Source: Rhizobium sp.
GTDB lineage: Bacteria > Pseudomonadota > Alphaproteobacteria > Rhizobiales > Rhizobiaceae
NCBI GenBank assembly: GCA_019739215.1
Contig: JAHHDR010000036.1
Coordinates: forward strand, 1-64,000
Direction of reading: 5' to 3'
DNA: 64,000 nucleotides
The position numbers were made by a program, and so were the translations under genes. Shown one piece after another: positions 26,184 through 34,553 of the stretch (positions are counted from its first letter, which is position 1; each line of letters opens with the position of its first letter). The notes under the pieces are model-generated. The model saw only the letters and a list, made by a program, of their open reading frames with translations. It made no database searches and was not told where the DNA came from.

Positions 26184-28365
26184 TCAGGCTTGAGCCGGGG
26201 GCCCGGGCGAGCAGGCGCTCGCGCAGTGACTGGCCAGAGGCTTGACCAGAGCTTTGGCCTGCTGGGTGACTGGCCGCCTCATCGTGGCTCGGACGCTGTG
26301 GCTTGAGTGACGGCGCGGAGCCCTTGAACAATGCGTCGTAGCGGTCGATGCGATTGCTGTGCCGCGGGTCGTCGTTGGCTGACACGGCCCGGGCAAGACC
26401 CGGCAGCATCGCCGGGTTGTAGGGTTCGAGATTGACGCCTGTCTCCGTGCGGGGCGCGAAGACCGGCTCATCGTCACCGAACTGGCTGCTCGTGGTGAAG
26501 ACGGCTTCCTGGATGTTGGCCTCGACCGCCGATATGCGCGACTGGAAGTCGGAAATGTCGGGGCCACCGCCCTGGCGCATGCGTTCGATGACGCTGGTGA
26601 GATTGATGTTTGACGGATCGTCGGCGGTGTCGCGCACCTCGGCGCCATTGGCGCGGGGCAGGGCTGTTTCGCTGACGCGGTTGAACTTCAGGCGCATCGG
26701 CACCGGCAGTGCCTCGCCGAATGCAATGGCTTCGCCGTTCGCCAGCGAGGAGATGAAGTTCAGCGCGGAAACCGACGAGCCGGGGATGGCCTTGCGAATG
26801 ATGTCCTGGTCGACCTCGTTGGATAGCCGCATCGAGAAGATCGTCGAGCACTGCGACAGGATCGTCTGGTCCAGTTCGCCGGGGCGCTGGGTGATGATGC
26901 CGAGAGAGCAGCCATATTTGCGGCCCTCCTTGGCGATGCGGGCGATGGCCTGCCGTGTCGGCAGGAAGCCGAGGTTGGGGTCGGACGGAACGTAGCGGTG
27001 CGCTTCCTCGCAGACCACGAGGAGATGAACCGCGCCGTTGGACCAGAGCGAGATCTCGAATGCCATGCGGCAGAGAACCGATGCGACCGAGTTGACGACC
27101 TCGGAGGGAATGCCCGCCAACTGCAGCGTGGTGATCGGCCGGTTGCCGCCCGGGATGCGGAAGATCTGCGAGATGGTCTCGTTGATCGTGTCGCTGATGG
27201 TGTTGGAGGTGAACATGAAACGGTAGCGCGGATCGTTGATCGCGGCCACCAATCGCTGTTTCAGGGCTCGGAGGTAGGGCTTTTCCGAGCGTCCATCAAG
27301 CTTGCCGATGCGTTCGTCGATCAGCGCGAGCAGGTCCGCCACCCGGTAAGGCACCGGCGTGTCCGCGGTAAAGCCGTTGCGCTCGCTCTGTCGCCGGCTG
27401 GCGCCGCCTTCCGGTCCGCGGAAAGCGCGTTTGGCCTCCGGGATGAGGTCGCGCAGCGCGTCGAGTTCGTCCGCCACGGGTGGCCGGCCCCGATACAAGA
27501 CCTCGGCGAACTCGTCGAGACGGAAGAGCCAGAAGGGAAGGTCGAGCGTGTCGGTATCGATCACGACGGCCTTGTCGGGGAATGCGGCCGCGAACTCGTT
27601 GTGGGGGTCGAGGATCAGGATTCGAAGCTTGGGATCGTTCTCGATCGCCTTGTGCATCAGGAGCGAGACAGCCGTCGACTTTCCGGCGCCGGTGGAGCCG
27701 ACGAGCGCGAAATGCTTCGACAGCATCGACGGTATATGGACGCCGGCATCGATCGTGTCGTCCTGGCTGAGCCTCCCGATGACGCTGGTCTGCACCGATC
27801 CGCGATCGTAGATCTTGATCAGGTCGGACGACCGGATCTGGTGGGCGCGGGCGCCGAGATAGGGATAGGTCGATATGCCCGTGGAAAACTGTTCAAAGCC
27901 ATCGGCAAAGACCCGGATTTCGCCCAGCAGTTCCAGGTCGACGAGAAAGCTGTTGTCGGCATTTTCGGACCAGTGCGGCGATGAGGTCTTCATTGAACGG
28001 GTGAGGGCGATCACGCGGTTCTTGCCGACGAGAATGGTGATCAGCCTGCCGACGGACCAGAGGTCTACCTCGGCGTCTCCGAGCGAACCGATCGAGGCGG
28101 CAATGGTTGCATGCGCACCGTCGCAAGCCACGACATTGCCGATAAAACGTTCTTCGGGCTGTCTGGCGTCGCGTCGTTCCTGAACGCCCGCCGCAGGCGA
28201 ATTTTGCAAATCTCTGCTGAACAACGCAGTACTCCGGAACGCGCAGAAGCCGAACGCTACCAGACCCGGGTTAACAAGCCATTTCGGCACATCGTGTGGG
28301 ATTGGTACAGGAGAGGCCGGCCACGCTGAAGCTCGATGCAACACCGACCAGTTGGTATCCAACAA
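26173..28365 (-). CDS. HerA-like ATPase (HAS-barrel, DUF87)
   Basis: An ATPase of up to 730 residues. It has an N-terminal HAS-barrel-like segment (RFIGNVVACDGAHATIAASIGSLG... VGRLITILVG), the P-loop ALVGSTGAGKSTAVSLLMHKA, Walker B region LRILILDPHNEFAAAFP and LLVVCEEAHRYVPSDPNLGF, the sensor TRQAIARIAKEGRKYGCSLGIITQRPGELDQTILSQCSTIFSMRLSN, and a glutamine/serine-rich C-terminal tail. HerA-type hexamers pump DNA, some with the nuclease NurA; no nuclease gene is adjacent. The first ~50 residues of the longest frame look unlike the family, so the true start is probably a TTG or GTG near 28224. Confidence 0.85.
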   Translation of the reverse strand: MLDTNWSVLHRASAWPASPVPIPHDVPKWLVNPGLVAFGFCAFRSTALFSRDLQNSPAAGVQERRDARQPEERFIGNVVACDGAHATIAASIGSLGDAEVDLWSVGRLITILVGKNRVIALTRSMKTSSPHWSENADNSFLVDLELLGEIRVFADGFEQFSTGISTYPYLGARAHQIRSSDLIKIYDRGSVQTSVIGRLSQDDTIDAGVHIPSMLSKHFALVGSTGAGKSTAVSLLMHKAIENDPKLRILILDPHNEFAAAFPDKAVVIDTDTLDLPFWLFRLDEFAEVLYRGRPPVADELDALRDLIPEAKRAFRGPEGGASRRQSERNGFTADTPVPYRVADLLALIDERIGKLDGRSEKPYLRALKQRLVAAINDPRYRFMFTSNTISDTINETISQIFRIPGGNRPITTLQLAGIPSEVVNSVASVLCRMAFEISLWSNGAVHLLVVCEEAHRYVPSDPNLGFLPTRQAIARIAKEGRKYGCSLGIITQRPGELDQTILSQCSTIFSMRLSNEVDQDIIRKAIPGSSVSALNFISSLANGEAIAFGEALPVPMRLKFNRVSETALPRANGAEVRDTADDPSNINLTSVIERMRQGGGPDISDFQSRISAVEANIQEAVFTTSSQFGDDEPVFAPRTETGVNLEPYNPAMLPGLARAVSANDDPRHSNRIDRYDALFKGSAPSLKPQRPSHDEAASHPAGQSSGQASGQSLRERLLARAPGSSLIKR

Positions 28366-28486
28366 ACGCGCGGCCGATGCTGCCAGAATTCTGCAGGGTC
28401 GGCTCTAAGCTGGCGAAGGCATGCCGCTCCGGTGGCATTGCCAGCTCCCATGGTGGCCGCCCGATCTCCACGGCGCCATAGACGGA

Positions 28487-28519
28487 GGGCCGGGAAGCAT
28501 CCGCCATGCTTCCCGGCCC
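28487..28519. terminator. Strong hairpin, likely terminator
   Basis: A perfect 14-bp stem (gggccgggaagcat / atgcttcccggccc) with a 5-base loop stands just downstream of the minus-strand flavin reductase gene. There is no real T-run, so it may act as an mRNA 3'-end stabiliser or as a weak terminator. Confidence 0.55.
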
Positions 28520-28527
28520 CTTCTGTC

Positions 28528-29124
28528 TCAGGCTGCGATCCGCGCCTGTCCCTGACGGCCATCGCGGAGCGTTGCCGTCCACCAGACCAGATCGTCCAGC
28601 ATCTTGTCAGCGGATTCGACGAGGTAGGGGTAGTCGGCCATCGTCTTGCCTTCTCGCATGATGCCGAGCATTTCGGTCATGCCGACCGTGACATTCCACT
28701 TCAGGCTTGCGACCTGCAACTCGGCGAGAATATGCCGAAGGTGCTCGACGGCACGGGTGCCACCGGCGCCGCCATAGGAAAGAAAGGTGGCAGGCTTGCG
28801 GTTGAACTCCGCATAGACGTAGTCGAGTGCATTCTTCAGCACGCCGCTGATCGAATGGTTGTACTCTGCAGTAATGAAAATATACCCGTCGAGGCTGGCG
28901 ATCTTCTCGCCCCACGCCTTCGCCACTTCGTTTGCCGGAGGCACGTAAAAGGGCGAGCCCTGCTCCTCGAAAAACGGCATCGGATAGTCACGAAGGTCGA
29001 CGGTCTCGAAGCGGGCGTCCGTGCGCTTGCGGGCGATCGCCATCAGCCAGTCGAGCGGGGCATCGGCGAAACGGTTTTCGCGTGTGGTTCCGACAATGAC
29101 GCCGATCCGGGGTGTATCCAACAT
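28528..29124 (-). CDS. NAD(P)H-dependent FMN reductase
   Basis: A 198-residue flavodoxin-fold reductase. The FMN phosphate loop is IGVIVGTTRENRFADAP and the isoalloxazine contacts are FITAEYNHSISGVLKNALDYVYAEFNRKPATFLSYGGAGGTRAVEHLR. It should reduce FMN, quinones or azo/nitro compounds. A strong AAAGGAG site lies before the ATG and overlaps a 25-bp operator-like inverted repeat (29134-29158). The HxlR regulator gene lies upstream on the same strand, and HxlR proteins often control such redox enzymes. Confidence 0.9.
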   Translation of the reverse strand: MLDTPRIGVIVGTTRENRFADAPLDWLMAIARKRTDARFETVDLRDYPMPFFEEQGSPFYVPPANEVAKAWGEKIASLDGYIFITAEYNHSISGVLKNALDYVYAEFNRKPATFLSYGGAGGTRAVEHLRHILAELQVASLKWNVTVGMTEMLGIMREGKTMADYPYLVESADKMLDDLVWWTATLRDGRQGQARIAA

Positions 29125-29133
29125 TGCATTCTC

Positions 29134-29158
29134 CTTTGCTTACGAATGGTAAGCAAAG
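29134..29158. promoter_or_regulatory. Inverted repeat overlapping the flavin reductase ribosome-binding site
   Basis: CTTTGCTTAC and GTAAGCAAAG are perfect 10-bp arms around a 5-base spacer, ending 10 bases before the reductase ATG; the arm nearest the gene overlaps AAAGGAG. The size and symmetry suit a winged-helix dimer such as HxlR, whose gene is next to it. The link is inferred. Confidence 0.6.
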
Positions 29159-29250
29159 AACTAGGCGTAACCGATAATCGCCGCAAGACGGCACTTTTTC
29201 ATATGTTGCGCACATCGAGGTAAGTGGCTAACCTCCATGTTATCAGCGCC

Positions 29251-29628
29251 TTAGCTTTCTGGGCTGATTTCATCATCAAATCGGCGCTGAGCCTCTTCTA
29301 TCCCTGGCCGATTGTCAGTCACCCACTGGGCAAGCGGCACAATTGCGCAACGGAGCGAGCGGCCACGATCCGAAAGGCGGTACTCCACCTTCGGAGGAAT
29401 CGTGGGATAAACGGTGCGCGAGATCAGACCATCCCGCTCCAGATTGCGCAACGTGACCGTCAGCATGCGCTGCGAAATTCCATGCATCGCCCGGTGCAGG
29501 TCCTTGAAGCGCATCGTCTCGTCTCCCAGGACATTGAGAAGCAGGATCGACCACTTGTCACCGACACGCGCGAGGATTTGCGCTATCGGCCGGCAGTCGC
29601 TGGGGAGATGATGATTGACTTTCGCCAT
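29251..29628 (-). CDS. HxlR-family winged-helix regulator
   Basis: A 125-residue HxlR protein: CRPIAQILARVGDKWSILLLNVLGDETMRFKDLHRAMHGISQRMLTVTLRNLERDGLISRTVYPTIPP, the family hallmark. These regulators often sense electrophiles or oxidants through a cysteine; here the N-terminal cysteine (C12) is in the usual place. It sits 126 bases upstream of the FMN reductase in the same orientation, with the inverted repeat between them, so it may repress that gene. Confidence 0.9.
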   Translation of the reverse strand: MAKVNHHLPSDCRPIAQILARVGDKWSILLLNVLGDETMRFKDLHRAMHGISQRMLTVTLRNLERDGLISRTVYPTIPPKVEYRLSDRGRSLRCAIVPLAQWVTDNRPGIEEAQRRFDDEISPES

Positions 29629-29680
29629 GTATCCGAACGGTTCCCTTGAGGCATCTGGCCTCTCAGGAGCATAGATGGGG

Positions 29681-30775
29681 TCACTCTATCGTTCTGACAA
29701 GCGAGATGGCCGCGGCGAGGTCCGACTGGCGGGAAAAGCCGGTCTTGGCGAAAATGCTCTTGAGATGCGCACGTACGGTCTCGCGGGATATGCCGAAGCT
29801 TCCGGCCGTGCTGCCGATATCGCTGCCGGCGGCGAGCGTGCGGGCGACCCGTGCCTCCATGGCGGTGAGGTCGAAGAGGCCCTGGATGAGGTCGATCGGT
29901 GCCAGTCGCGTGATGTCGAGCGGCGTCAGGATGACGAAATAGGCTGCGGTGGCGAAGATGTCGCGAGCAAAGCCCTCGACGGGAACGAGGTGCAGAACGG
30001 CGGGAGGGGTGGTCTCGCTCCGCGGCAGGGCGATGGAACGGCTTGCCAGCGCCGTTGCGGCACTGCCAGACTTCAGGGCGGCGAGGCATTCCTCCAGAAT
30101 GCGGTTGCTTTCCGGGCTGCATAGCCGCAGGCGTTCGGAGGCGCCGACGGCATCCTCGAAACGCGCATTGAACAGGTCGTTGCTGTCGACCACCCGGCCC
30201 TGGATGTTGATGGCGGCAGAGGGGAGGCCGGTCTTGCCAAAGGCCTCATTGGCGCTTCTGACGCTTTCGAAGGACAGGCGTGATGCGAGCAATGCCGAAC
30301 GTGCTATATGCGGCCGAAGGGCGGTGAGCCGTGCCACAGCCTGCCGGGGAACCGGCCCCTCGTTCCGCATGCGCTCGAAAGAGAGGATCAGTGTGTCGCC
30401 ATTCGGGATGGCGATATGGCTCGCTGCTGCATAGCCCCAGCCGAGAGGCCAGAGAAGATCGCGGTATACGGGGTCACGCGACATGTCCTCGAAGGAAAAA
30501 TGATCGGCGTCAGAGTGAAATTCGTTCTGCGACAGGGTCAGGAGGCGCTGACCGCGAGTATTTCTTTGCCACCATCCCTCCCGCGTTGCTATGTCGTCGA
30601 GCTCAGCAACATTGTCTGTCAGCATAGTGCGGTTGGGAATGTGGTCTCGCGCCGAAACAAGCAGCCCGCCCGAGCACTCTGCAAGTGCAGCGAGATGATC
30701 GAGAGCCTCTTTCCATTGTCCGGGTACGAGCGCCGCTTCGTATATCCGTCCAATGACCTCCTCGATACTAGTCAT
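29681..30775 (-). CDS. LuxR-type transcriptional regulator with PAS-like region
   Basis: A 364-residue orphan regulator. The C-terminal helix-turn-helix reads DLTAMEARVARTLAAGSDIGSTAGSFGISRETVRAHLKSIFAKTGFSRQSDLAAAI, a clear LuxR/GerE domain. The N-terminal region (IYEAALVPGQWKEALDHLAALAECSGGLLVS) and middle (INIQGRVVDSNDLFNARFEDAVGAS) suggest a sensory region of the type common in Rhizobiales; it is not an acyl-homoserine-lactone binding domain. No synthase or kinase gene is next to it and its targets are unknown. Confidence 0.85.
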   Translation of the reverse strand: MTSIEEVIGRIYEAALVPGQWKEALDHLAALAECSGGLLVSARDHIPNRTMLTDNVAELDDIATREGWWQRNTRGQRLLTLSQNEFHSDADHFSFEDMSRDPVYRDLLWPLGWGYAAASHIAIPNGDTLILSFERMRNEGPVPRQAVARLTALRPHIARSALLASRLSFESVRSANEAFGKTGLPSAAINIQGRVVDSNDLFNARFEDAVGASERLRLCSPESNRILEECLAALKSGSAATALASRSIALPRSETTPPAVLHLVPVEGFARDIFATAAYFVILTPLDITRLAPIDLIQGLFDLTAMEARVARTLAAGSDIGSTAGSFGISRETVRAHLKSIFAKTGFSRQSDLAAAISLVRTIE

Positions 30776-30905
30776 GCATGCCCCACTCCCAGGCTTTAAG
30801 TTTAACGTATGTCCAATGACGACGATAACGTATTTGCGTCAAGGTTCGAAGTAATCAACAATAATTTCCTCTGAAACAGGCTTCAACGCGATGTTTCTTT
30901 TGCAA

Positions 30906-30934
30906 TTGACGTTTGAGGGCTTTGCCTTTAATGC
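30906..30934 (+). promoter_or_regulatory. Promoter of the ilvIH leader
   Basis: TTGACG (30906-30911) and TAATGC (30929-30934) are separated by 17 bases, a good sigma-70 spacing, and lie 9 bases before the leader peptide start. It is the likely promoter of the leader and the acetolactate synthase genes. Confidence 0.6.
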
Positions 30935-30942
30935 TGCGCGCC

Positions 30943-30999
30943 ATGAAAAACTTTGCAATTATTCTCGTAGTAGGCGTGCGCATGGGCAGGATGGTGTAA
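30943..30999 (+). CDS. Branched-chain amino acid leader peptide
   Basis: An 18-residue frame, MKNFAIILVVGVRMGRMV, contains five consecutive branched-chain codons (Ile-Ile-Leu-Val-Val). It is followed by alternative RNA stems and a terminator 34 bases after its stop. This is the standard layout of an attenuator: ribosome stalling at the Ile/Leu/Val codons under starvation would let an antiterminator form. Too short for gene finders. Its regulation of ilvIH is inferred from sequence. Confidence 0.82.
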   Translation: MKNFAIILVVGVRMGRMV

Positions 31000-31056
31000 C
31001 CATCCGGCGATAGCCACCCATGCGCAGATCGAGGCTCCTCCAGGGGGCCTTTTTTT
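30978..31056 (+). terminator. ilvIH attenuator: nested stems and terminator
   Basis: The leader RNA can fold gcgcatggg (about 30980) with cccatgcgc (ending about 31025), enclosing a small ggatgg/ccatcc hairpin at the leader stop codon. The terminator is a GC-rich hairpin at 31033-31049 directly followed by seven T (31050-31056). Progress of the ribosome through the leader would decide which stem forms. ilvI starts 50 bases downstream. Confidence 0.75.
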
Positions 31057-31105
31057 ATGCCTTGAAACTTGATAATCGCGACGGCCAAAGGGAAGGAACC
31101 AAAAG

Positions 31106-32887
31106 ATGGCGGAAAATCCAGACAACCAGATGACGGGCGCGGAGATCGTTCTGCAGGCGCTGAAGGACAATGGTGTCAAGCACCTGTTCGGCTATCCCGG
31201 CGGCGCCGTGCTGCCGATCTATGACGAGATCTTCCAGCAGGAGGAGATCGAGCACATTCTCGTCCGCCACGAGCAGGGCGCAGGCCACGCGGCTGAAGGC
31301 TATGCCCGCTCCACCGGCAAGGTCGGCGTCATGCTGGTGACTTCCGGCCCGGGCGCGACCAATGCGGTGACGCCGCTCCAGGACGCGCTGATGGATTCAA
31401 TTCCGCTGGTCTGCATCACCGGCCAGGTTCCGTCGTCGCTCATCGGGTCGGATGCCTTCCAGGAATGCGATACCGTCGGCATCACCCGGCCCTGCACCAA
31501 GCACAACTGGCTGGTCAAGGATGTCAACCAACTCGCCAAGATCATTCACGAAGCCTTCCGCATCGCCCAGTCAGGCCGGCCGGGCCCCGTCCTGATCGAT
31601 ATCCCCAAGGACGTCCAGTTCGCCAAGGGCACCTATCAGGCCCCCGACAACGTGCCGATGGAAGCGCATTACCAGCCGCGCATCCAGGGCGAGATGAGCG
31701 AGATCGAGAAGGCCGTCGCGATGATGGCCGGTGCCAAGCGCGGCATCATCTATTCCGGCGGCGGCGTCATCAATTCCGGGCCCGTCGCTACCAAGCTGTT
31801 GCGCGAACTCGTCGAACTCACGGGCTTTCCGATCACCTCGACGCTGATGGGCCTCGGCGCCTATCCGGCCTCCGGTTCGAACTGGCTCGGCATGCTCGGC
31901 ATGCACGGCTCCTACGAGGCCAACATGGCGATGCATGACTGCGACGTCATGCTCTGCGTCGGCGCGCGTTTCGACGACCGCATCACCGGCCGGATCAATG
32001 CGTTCTCGCCGAACTCGAAGAAGATCCATATCGATATCGATCCGTCCTCGATCAACAAGACCGTCCGGGTCGACGTCAAGATCGTCGGTGACAGCGCCTC
32101 GGTGCTCGAGGACATGCTGCGGGTCTGGCGTGCCAATGCCCGGACGGCCGAGAAGGCGCGTCTCAACGATTGGTGGACGCAGATCAACAAGTGGCGTGCG
32201 CGCAACTCCTTTGCCTACAAGCCGAGCAAGGACGTGATCATGCCGCAATATGCGATCGAGCGGCTCTATGCGCTGACCAAGGATCACGATACCTACATCA
32301 CGACGGAAGTCGGCCAGCACCAGATGTGGGCGGCGCAGCTCTATCAGTTCGACGAGCCGAACCGCTGGATGACCTCGGGTGGTCTCGGCACGATGGGCTA
32401 CGGCCTGCCGGCGGCTCTTGGCGTACAGATCGCCCATCCGGACGCGCTGGTCATCGACATCGCCGGCGACGCCTCGGTCCAGATGACGATGCAGGAGATG
32501 AGCTGCGCGGTGCAGTATAACGCGCCGATCAAGATCTTCATCCTCAACAACCAGTATATGGGCATGGTGCGCCAGTGGCAGCAGCTGCTGCATGGCAACC
32601 GGCTGTCGAATTCCTATACCGAGGCGATGCCCGATTTCGTCAAGCTGGCGGAAGCCTATGGCGGTCACGGCATCCGCTGCGAAAAGCCGGACGAGCTCGA
32701 CGACGCCATCCAGGAGATGATCGACGTCAAGAAGCCGGTGCTGTTCGACTGCCGCGTCGCCAATCTCGCCAACTGCTTCCCGATGATTCCGTCGGGCAAG
32801 GCGCATAACGAGATGCTGCTGCCGGACGAAGCCACGGACGAGGCCGTCGCCAACGCGATCGACGCCAAAGGCCGCCAGCTCGTCTAA
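31106..32887 (+). CDS. ilvI: Acetolactate synthase, large (catalytic) subunit
   Basis: A 593-residue ThDP enzyme making acetolactate or acetohydroxybutyrate, first common step of Ile/Val/Leu synthesis. The catalytic glutamate region is LVRHEQGAGHAAEGYARSTGKVGVMLVTSGPGATN; the FAD-binding middle has LGMLGMHGSYEAN and the ThDP motif is IDIAGDASVQMTMQEMSCAVQYNAPIKIFILNNQYMGMVRQWQ. It follows the attenuator, so expression should rise on branched-chain starvation. It is followed by the regulatory subunit 27 bases later. The name ilvB is equally used in this group. Confidence 0.96.
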   Translation: MAENPDNQMTGAEIVLQALKDNGVKHLFGYPGGAVLPIYDEIFQQEEIEHILVRHEQGAGHAAEGYARSTGKVGVMLVTSGPGATNAVTPLQDALMDSIPLVCITGQVPSSLIGSDAFQECDTVGITRPCTKHNWLVKDVNQLAKIIHEAFRIAQSGRPGPVLIDIPKDVQFAKGTYQAPDNVPMEAHYQPRIQGEMSEIEKAVAMMAGAKRGIIYSGGGVINSGPVATKLLRELVELTGFPITSTLMGLGAYPASGSNWLGMLGMHGSYEANMAMHDCDVMLCVGARFDDRITGRINAFSPNSKKIHIDIDPSSINKTVRVDVKIVGDSASVLEDMLRVWRANARTAEKARLNDWWTQINKWRARNSFAYKPSKDVIMPQYAIERLYALTKDHDTYITTEVGQHQMWAAQLYQFDEPNRWMTSGGLGTMGYGLPAALGVQIAHPDALVIDIAGDASVQMTMQEMSCAVQYNAPIKIFILNNQYMGMVRQWQQLLHGNRLSNSYTEAMPDFVKLAEAYGGHGIRCEKPDELDDAIQEMIDVKKPVLFDCRVANLANCFPMIPSGKAHNEMLLPDEATDEAVANAIDAKGRQLV

Positions 32888-32914
32888 AGAACTCGGGATC
32901 GGGAAACACCACCA

Positions 32915-33487
32915 ATGAACAAGCACCTACAGCCGACCGGTTCGGCCTATTTCATCCAGAAGGAAACGGAGATCGCCGAGAGCCATACGCTCTCGGTGCT
33001 CGTCGACAACGAGCCGGGCGTCCTTGCCCGCGTCATCGGCCTGTTCTCGGGGCGGGGCTACAATATCGAGAGCCTGACAGTGTCGGAAACCGAGCATGCC
33101 TCGCACCTGTCGCGCATCACGGTTGTGACTCGCGGCACGCCGCATGTGCTCGAGCAGATCAAGGCGCAGCTCGAGCGCATCGTGCCGGTGCACCGGGTCG
33201 TCGACCTGACGGTGCGGGCGCGGGAATTCGGCCAGGAGCGGCCGATCGAGCGCGAGCTTGCCCTGGTCAAGGTGTCGGGTTCGGGCGACCAGCGCGTCGA
33301 AGCGCTGCGGCTCGCGGAAGCGTTCCATGCCAAGGTGATCGACGCGACGGTGGGTCACTTCGTGTTCGAGATAACAGGCAAATCGTCGAAGATCGACCAG
33401 TTCATCGCCATCATGCAGCCGCTCGGCCTCAACGAAGTCTGCCGCACCGGCATCGCGGCGATGAACCGCGGTCCGCAGGGCATGTGA
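32915..33487 (+). CDS. ilvH: Acetolactate synthase, small (regulatory) subunit
   Basis: A 190-residue partner of IlvI. The N-terminal ACT domain is HTLSVLVDNEPGVLARVIGLFSGRGYNIESLTVSETEHASHLSRITVVTRG, which binds valine for feedback inhibition; the C-terminal domain follows with LVKVSGSGDQRVEALRLAEAFHAKVIDAT. It is about 20 residues longer than E. coli IlvH, as in other rhizobia. It ends before a hairpin terminator that overlaps the convergent gene's 3' end. Confidence 0.96.
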   Translation: MNKHLQPTGSAYFIQKETEIAESHTLSVLVDNEPGVLARVIGLFSGRGYNIESLTVSETEHASHLSRITVVTRGTPHVLEQIKAQLERIVPVHRVVDLTVRAREFGQERPIERELALVKVSGSGDQRVEALRLAEAFHAKVIDATVGHFVFEITGKSSKIDQFIAIMQPLGLNEVCRTGIAAMNRGPQGM

Positions 33488-33506
33488 CATAGAATTGCTA
33501 TCGGTC

Positions 33507-33542
33507 GGTGCCGCTGGACATCAGATCATTTCCAGCGGCACC
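33507..33542 (+). terminator. ilvIH operon terminator
   Basis: GGTGCCGCTGGA and TCCAGCGGCACC form a perfect 12-bp stem with a 12-base loop, followed by TTTCGTTT. The right arm lies inside the last codons of the convergent aldo/keto reductase gene, so the terminator is partly encoded in protein-coding DNA. Confidence 0.75.
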
Positions 33543-34369
33543 TTTCGTTTCGGCGGTGGAAAGAGGCGATCGAGTGTCTGCCAGTCTTCGTCGCTGATGA
33601 CCAGTTCGGCGGCGGCTCGATTTTCCTCGACGCGGTGGATGCTCGATGTCTTGGGGATGGCGATGACATTGCCCTGGCGGATCAGAAAGGCCAGCGCGAC
33701 CTGTGCCGCCGTCGCCTGACAGGCCTTGGCGAGGTGGATGAGCCCGGCATTGGCGGTGAGCGCGCCCTGGTCGACCGGCGAATAGGCCATGATCGGGATA
33801 TTGCGGGCGCGGCACCATGGCATGAGGTCGAATTCGGGCCCGCGGCGGTTGAGATTGTAGAGGATCTGGTTGGCGGCGACATTGCCGCCATCGGGGACGG
33901 CGACCAGATCCTCCATGTCGTCAGTGTCGAAATTCGAGACGCCCCAGGCGCCGATCAGCCCCTCCGACTTCAGTTGCTCGAAGGCTGCCACCGTCTCGGC
34001 CAGCGGATGTTCGCCGCGCCAGTGCAGCAGGTAGAGGTCGATGTGGTCGGCCCTGAGCCGGTCGAGGCTGCGACGACAGGCGTCGATCGTGCCGCGGCGG
34101 CTCGCATTCCAGGGATAGAGCTTCGAGACGAGATAGACCTTGTCGCGGCGCCCCTCGATCGCGCCGGCCACGATCCGCTCGGCGCCGCCCTCGGCATACA
34201 TTTCCGCCGTGTCGACCAGTGTCATGCCGCGATCGATGCCCGCCTTGAGGCTGTCCATCTCGCGGGCGGCCTCGGATTCCTGCTCGCCCATCATCCATGT
34301 GCCCTGGCCGAGGGCGGGAACCCGGGTGCCACCGGGCATGGTGACGGTTGGGATGGCTTTTGCGGTCAT
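33521..34369 (-). CDS. Aldo/keto reductase
   Basis: A 282-residue NADPH-dependent TIM-barrel reductase. The catalytic tetrad is visible: Asp in MTLVDTAEMYAEG, Tyr in the same segment, Lys in VYLVSKLYPWNAS and His in LYLLHWRGEH. The cofactor end is AIPKTSSIHRVEENRAA. The start at 34369 was chosen because the upstream extension (MIRHVPSLHASRRTA) is unlike the family. Substrate unknown; the closest pattern is the 2,5-diketogluconate/methylglyoxal reductase type. Confidence 0.88.
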   Translation of the reverse strand: MTAKAIPTVTMPGGTRVPALGQGTWMMGEQESEAAREMDSLKAGIDRGMTLVDTAEMYAEGGAERIVAGAIEGRRDKVYLVSKLYPWNASRRGTIDACRRSLDRLRADHIDLYLLHWRGEHPLAETVAAFEQLKSEGLIGAWGVSNFDTDDMEDLVAVPDGGNVAANQILYNLNRRGPEFDLMPWCRARNIPIMAYSPVDQGALTANAGLIHLAKACQATAAQVALAFLIRQGNVIAIPKTSSIHRVEENRAAAELVISDEDWQTLDRLFPPPKRKVPLEMI

Positions 34370-34519
34370 GATCTGATGCTCCTCTTCGGCAGGAAGATAG
34401 GTTTGGCGGCGCGTGCGGGCAAGCGCCGCCGCTGTCCGGCGCGATGCGTGGAGCGACGGGACATGTCTTATCAAACTGCGTGGTGCGCGCTTCAGGGCAA
34501 TTCATTGGACGCATCCGGC

Positions 34520-34542
34520 ATAGGTCAATAGTATTGACCTAT
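34520..34542. promoter_or_regulatory. 23-bp perfect palindrome upstream of the LysE-family gene
   Basis: ATAGGTCAATA, a central G, then TATTGACCTAT: perfect 11-bp arms, ending 11 bases before the LysE-family start codon. It is a strong operator candidate. A 19-bp site with the same half-sites and spacing (AGGTCA-N6-TTGACGT) lies before the aminotransferase gene at 51041-51059, suggesting a shared regulator. Confidence 0.65.
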
Positions 34543-34553
34543 CGGAGGAGCCC

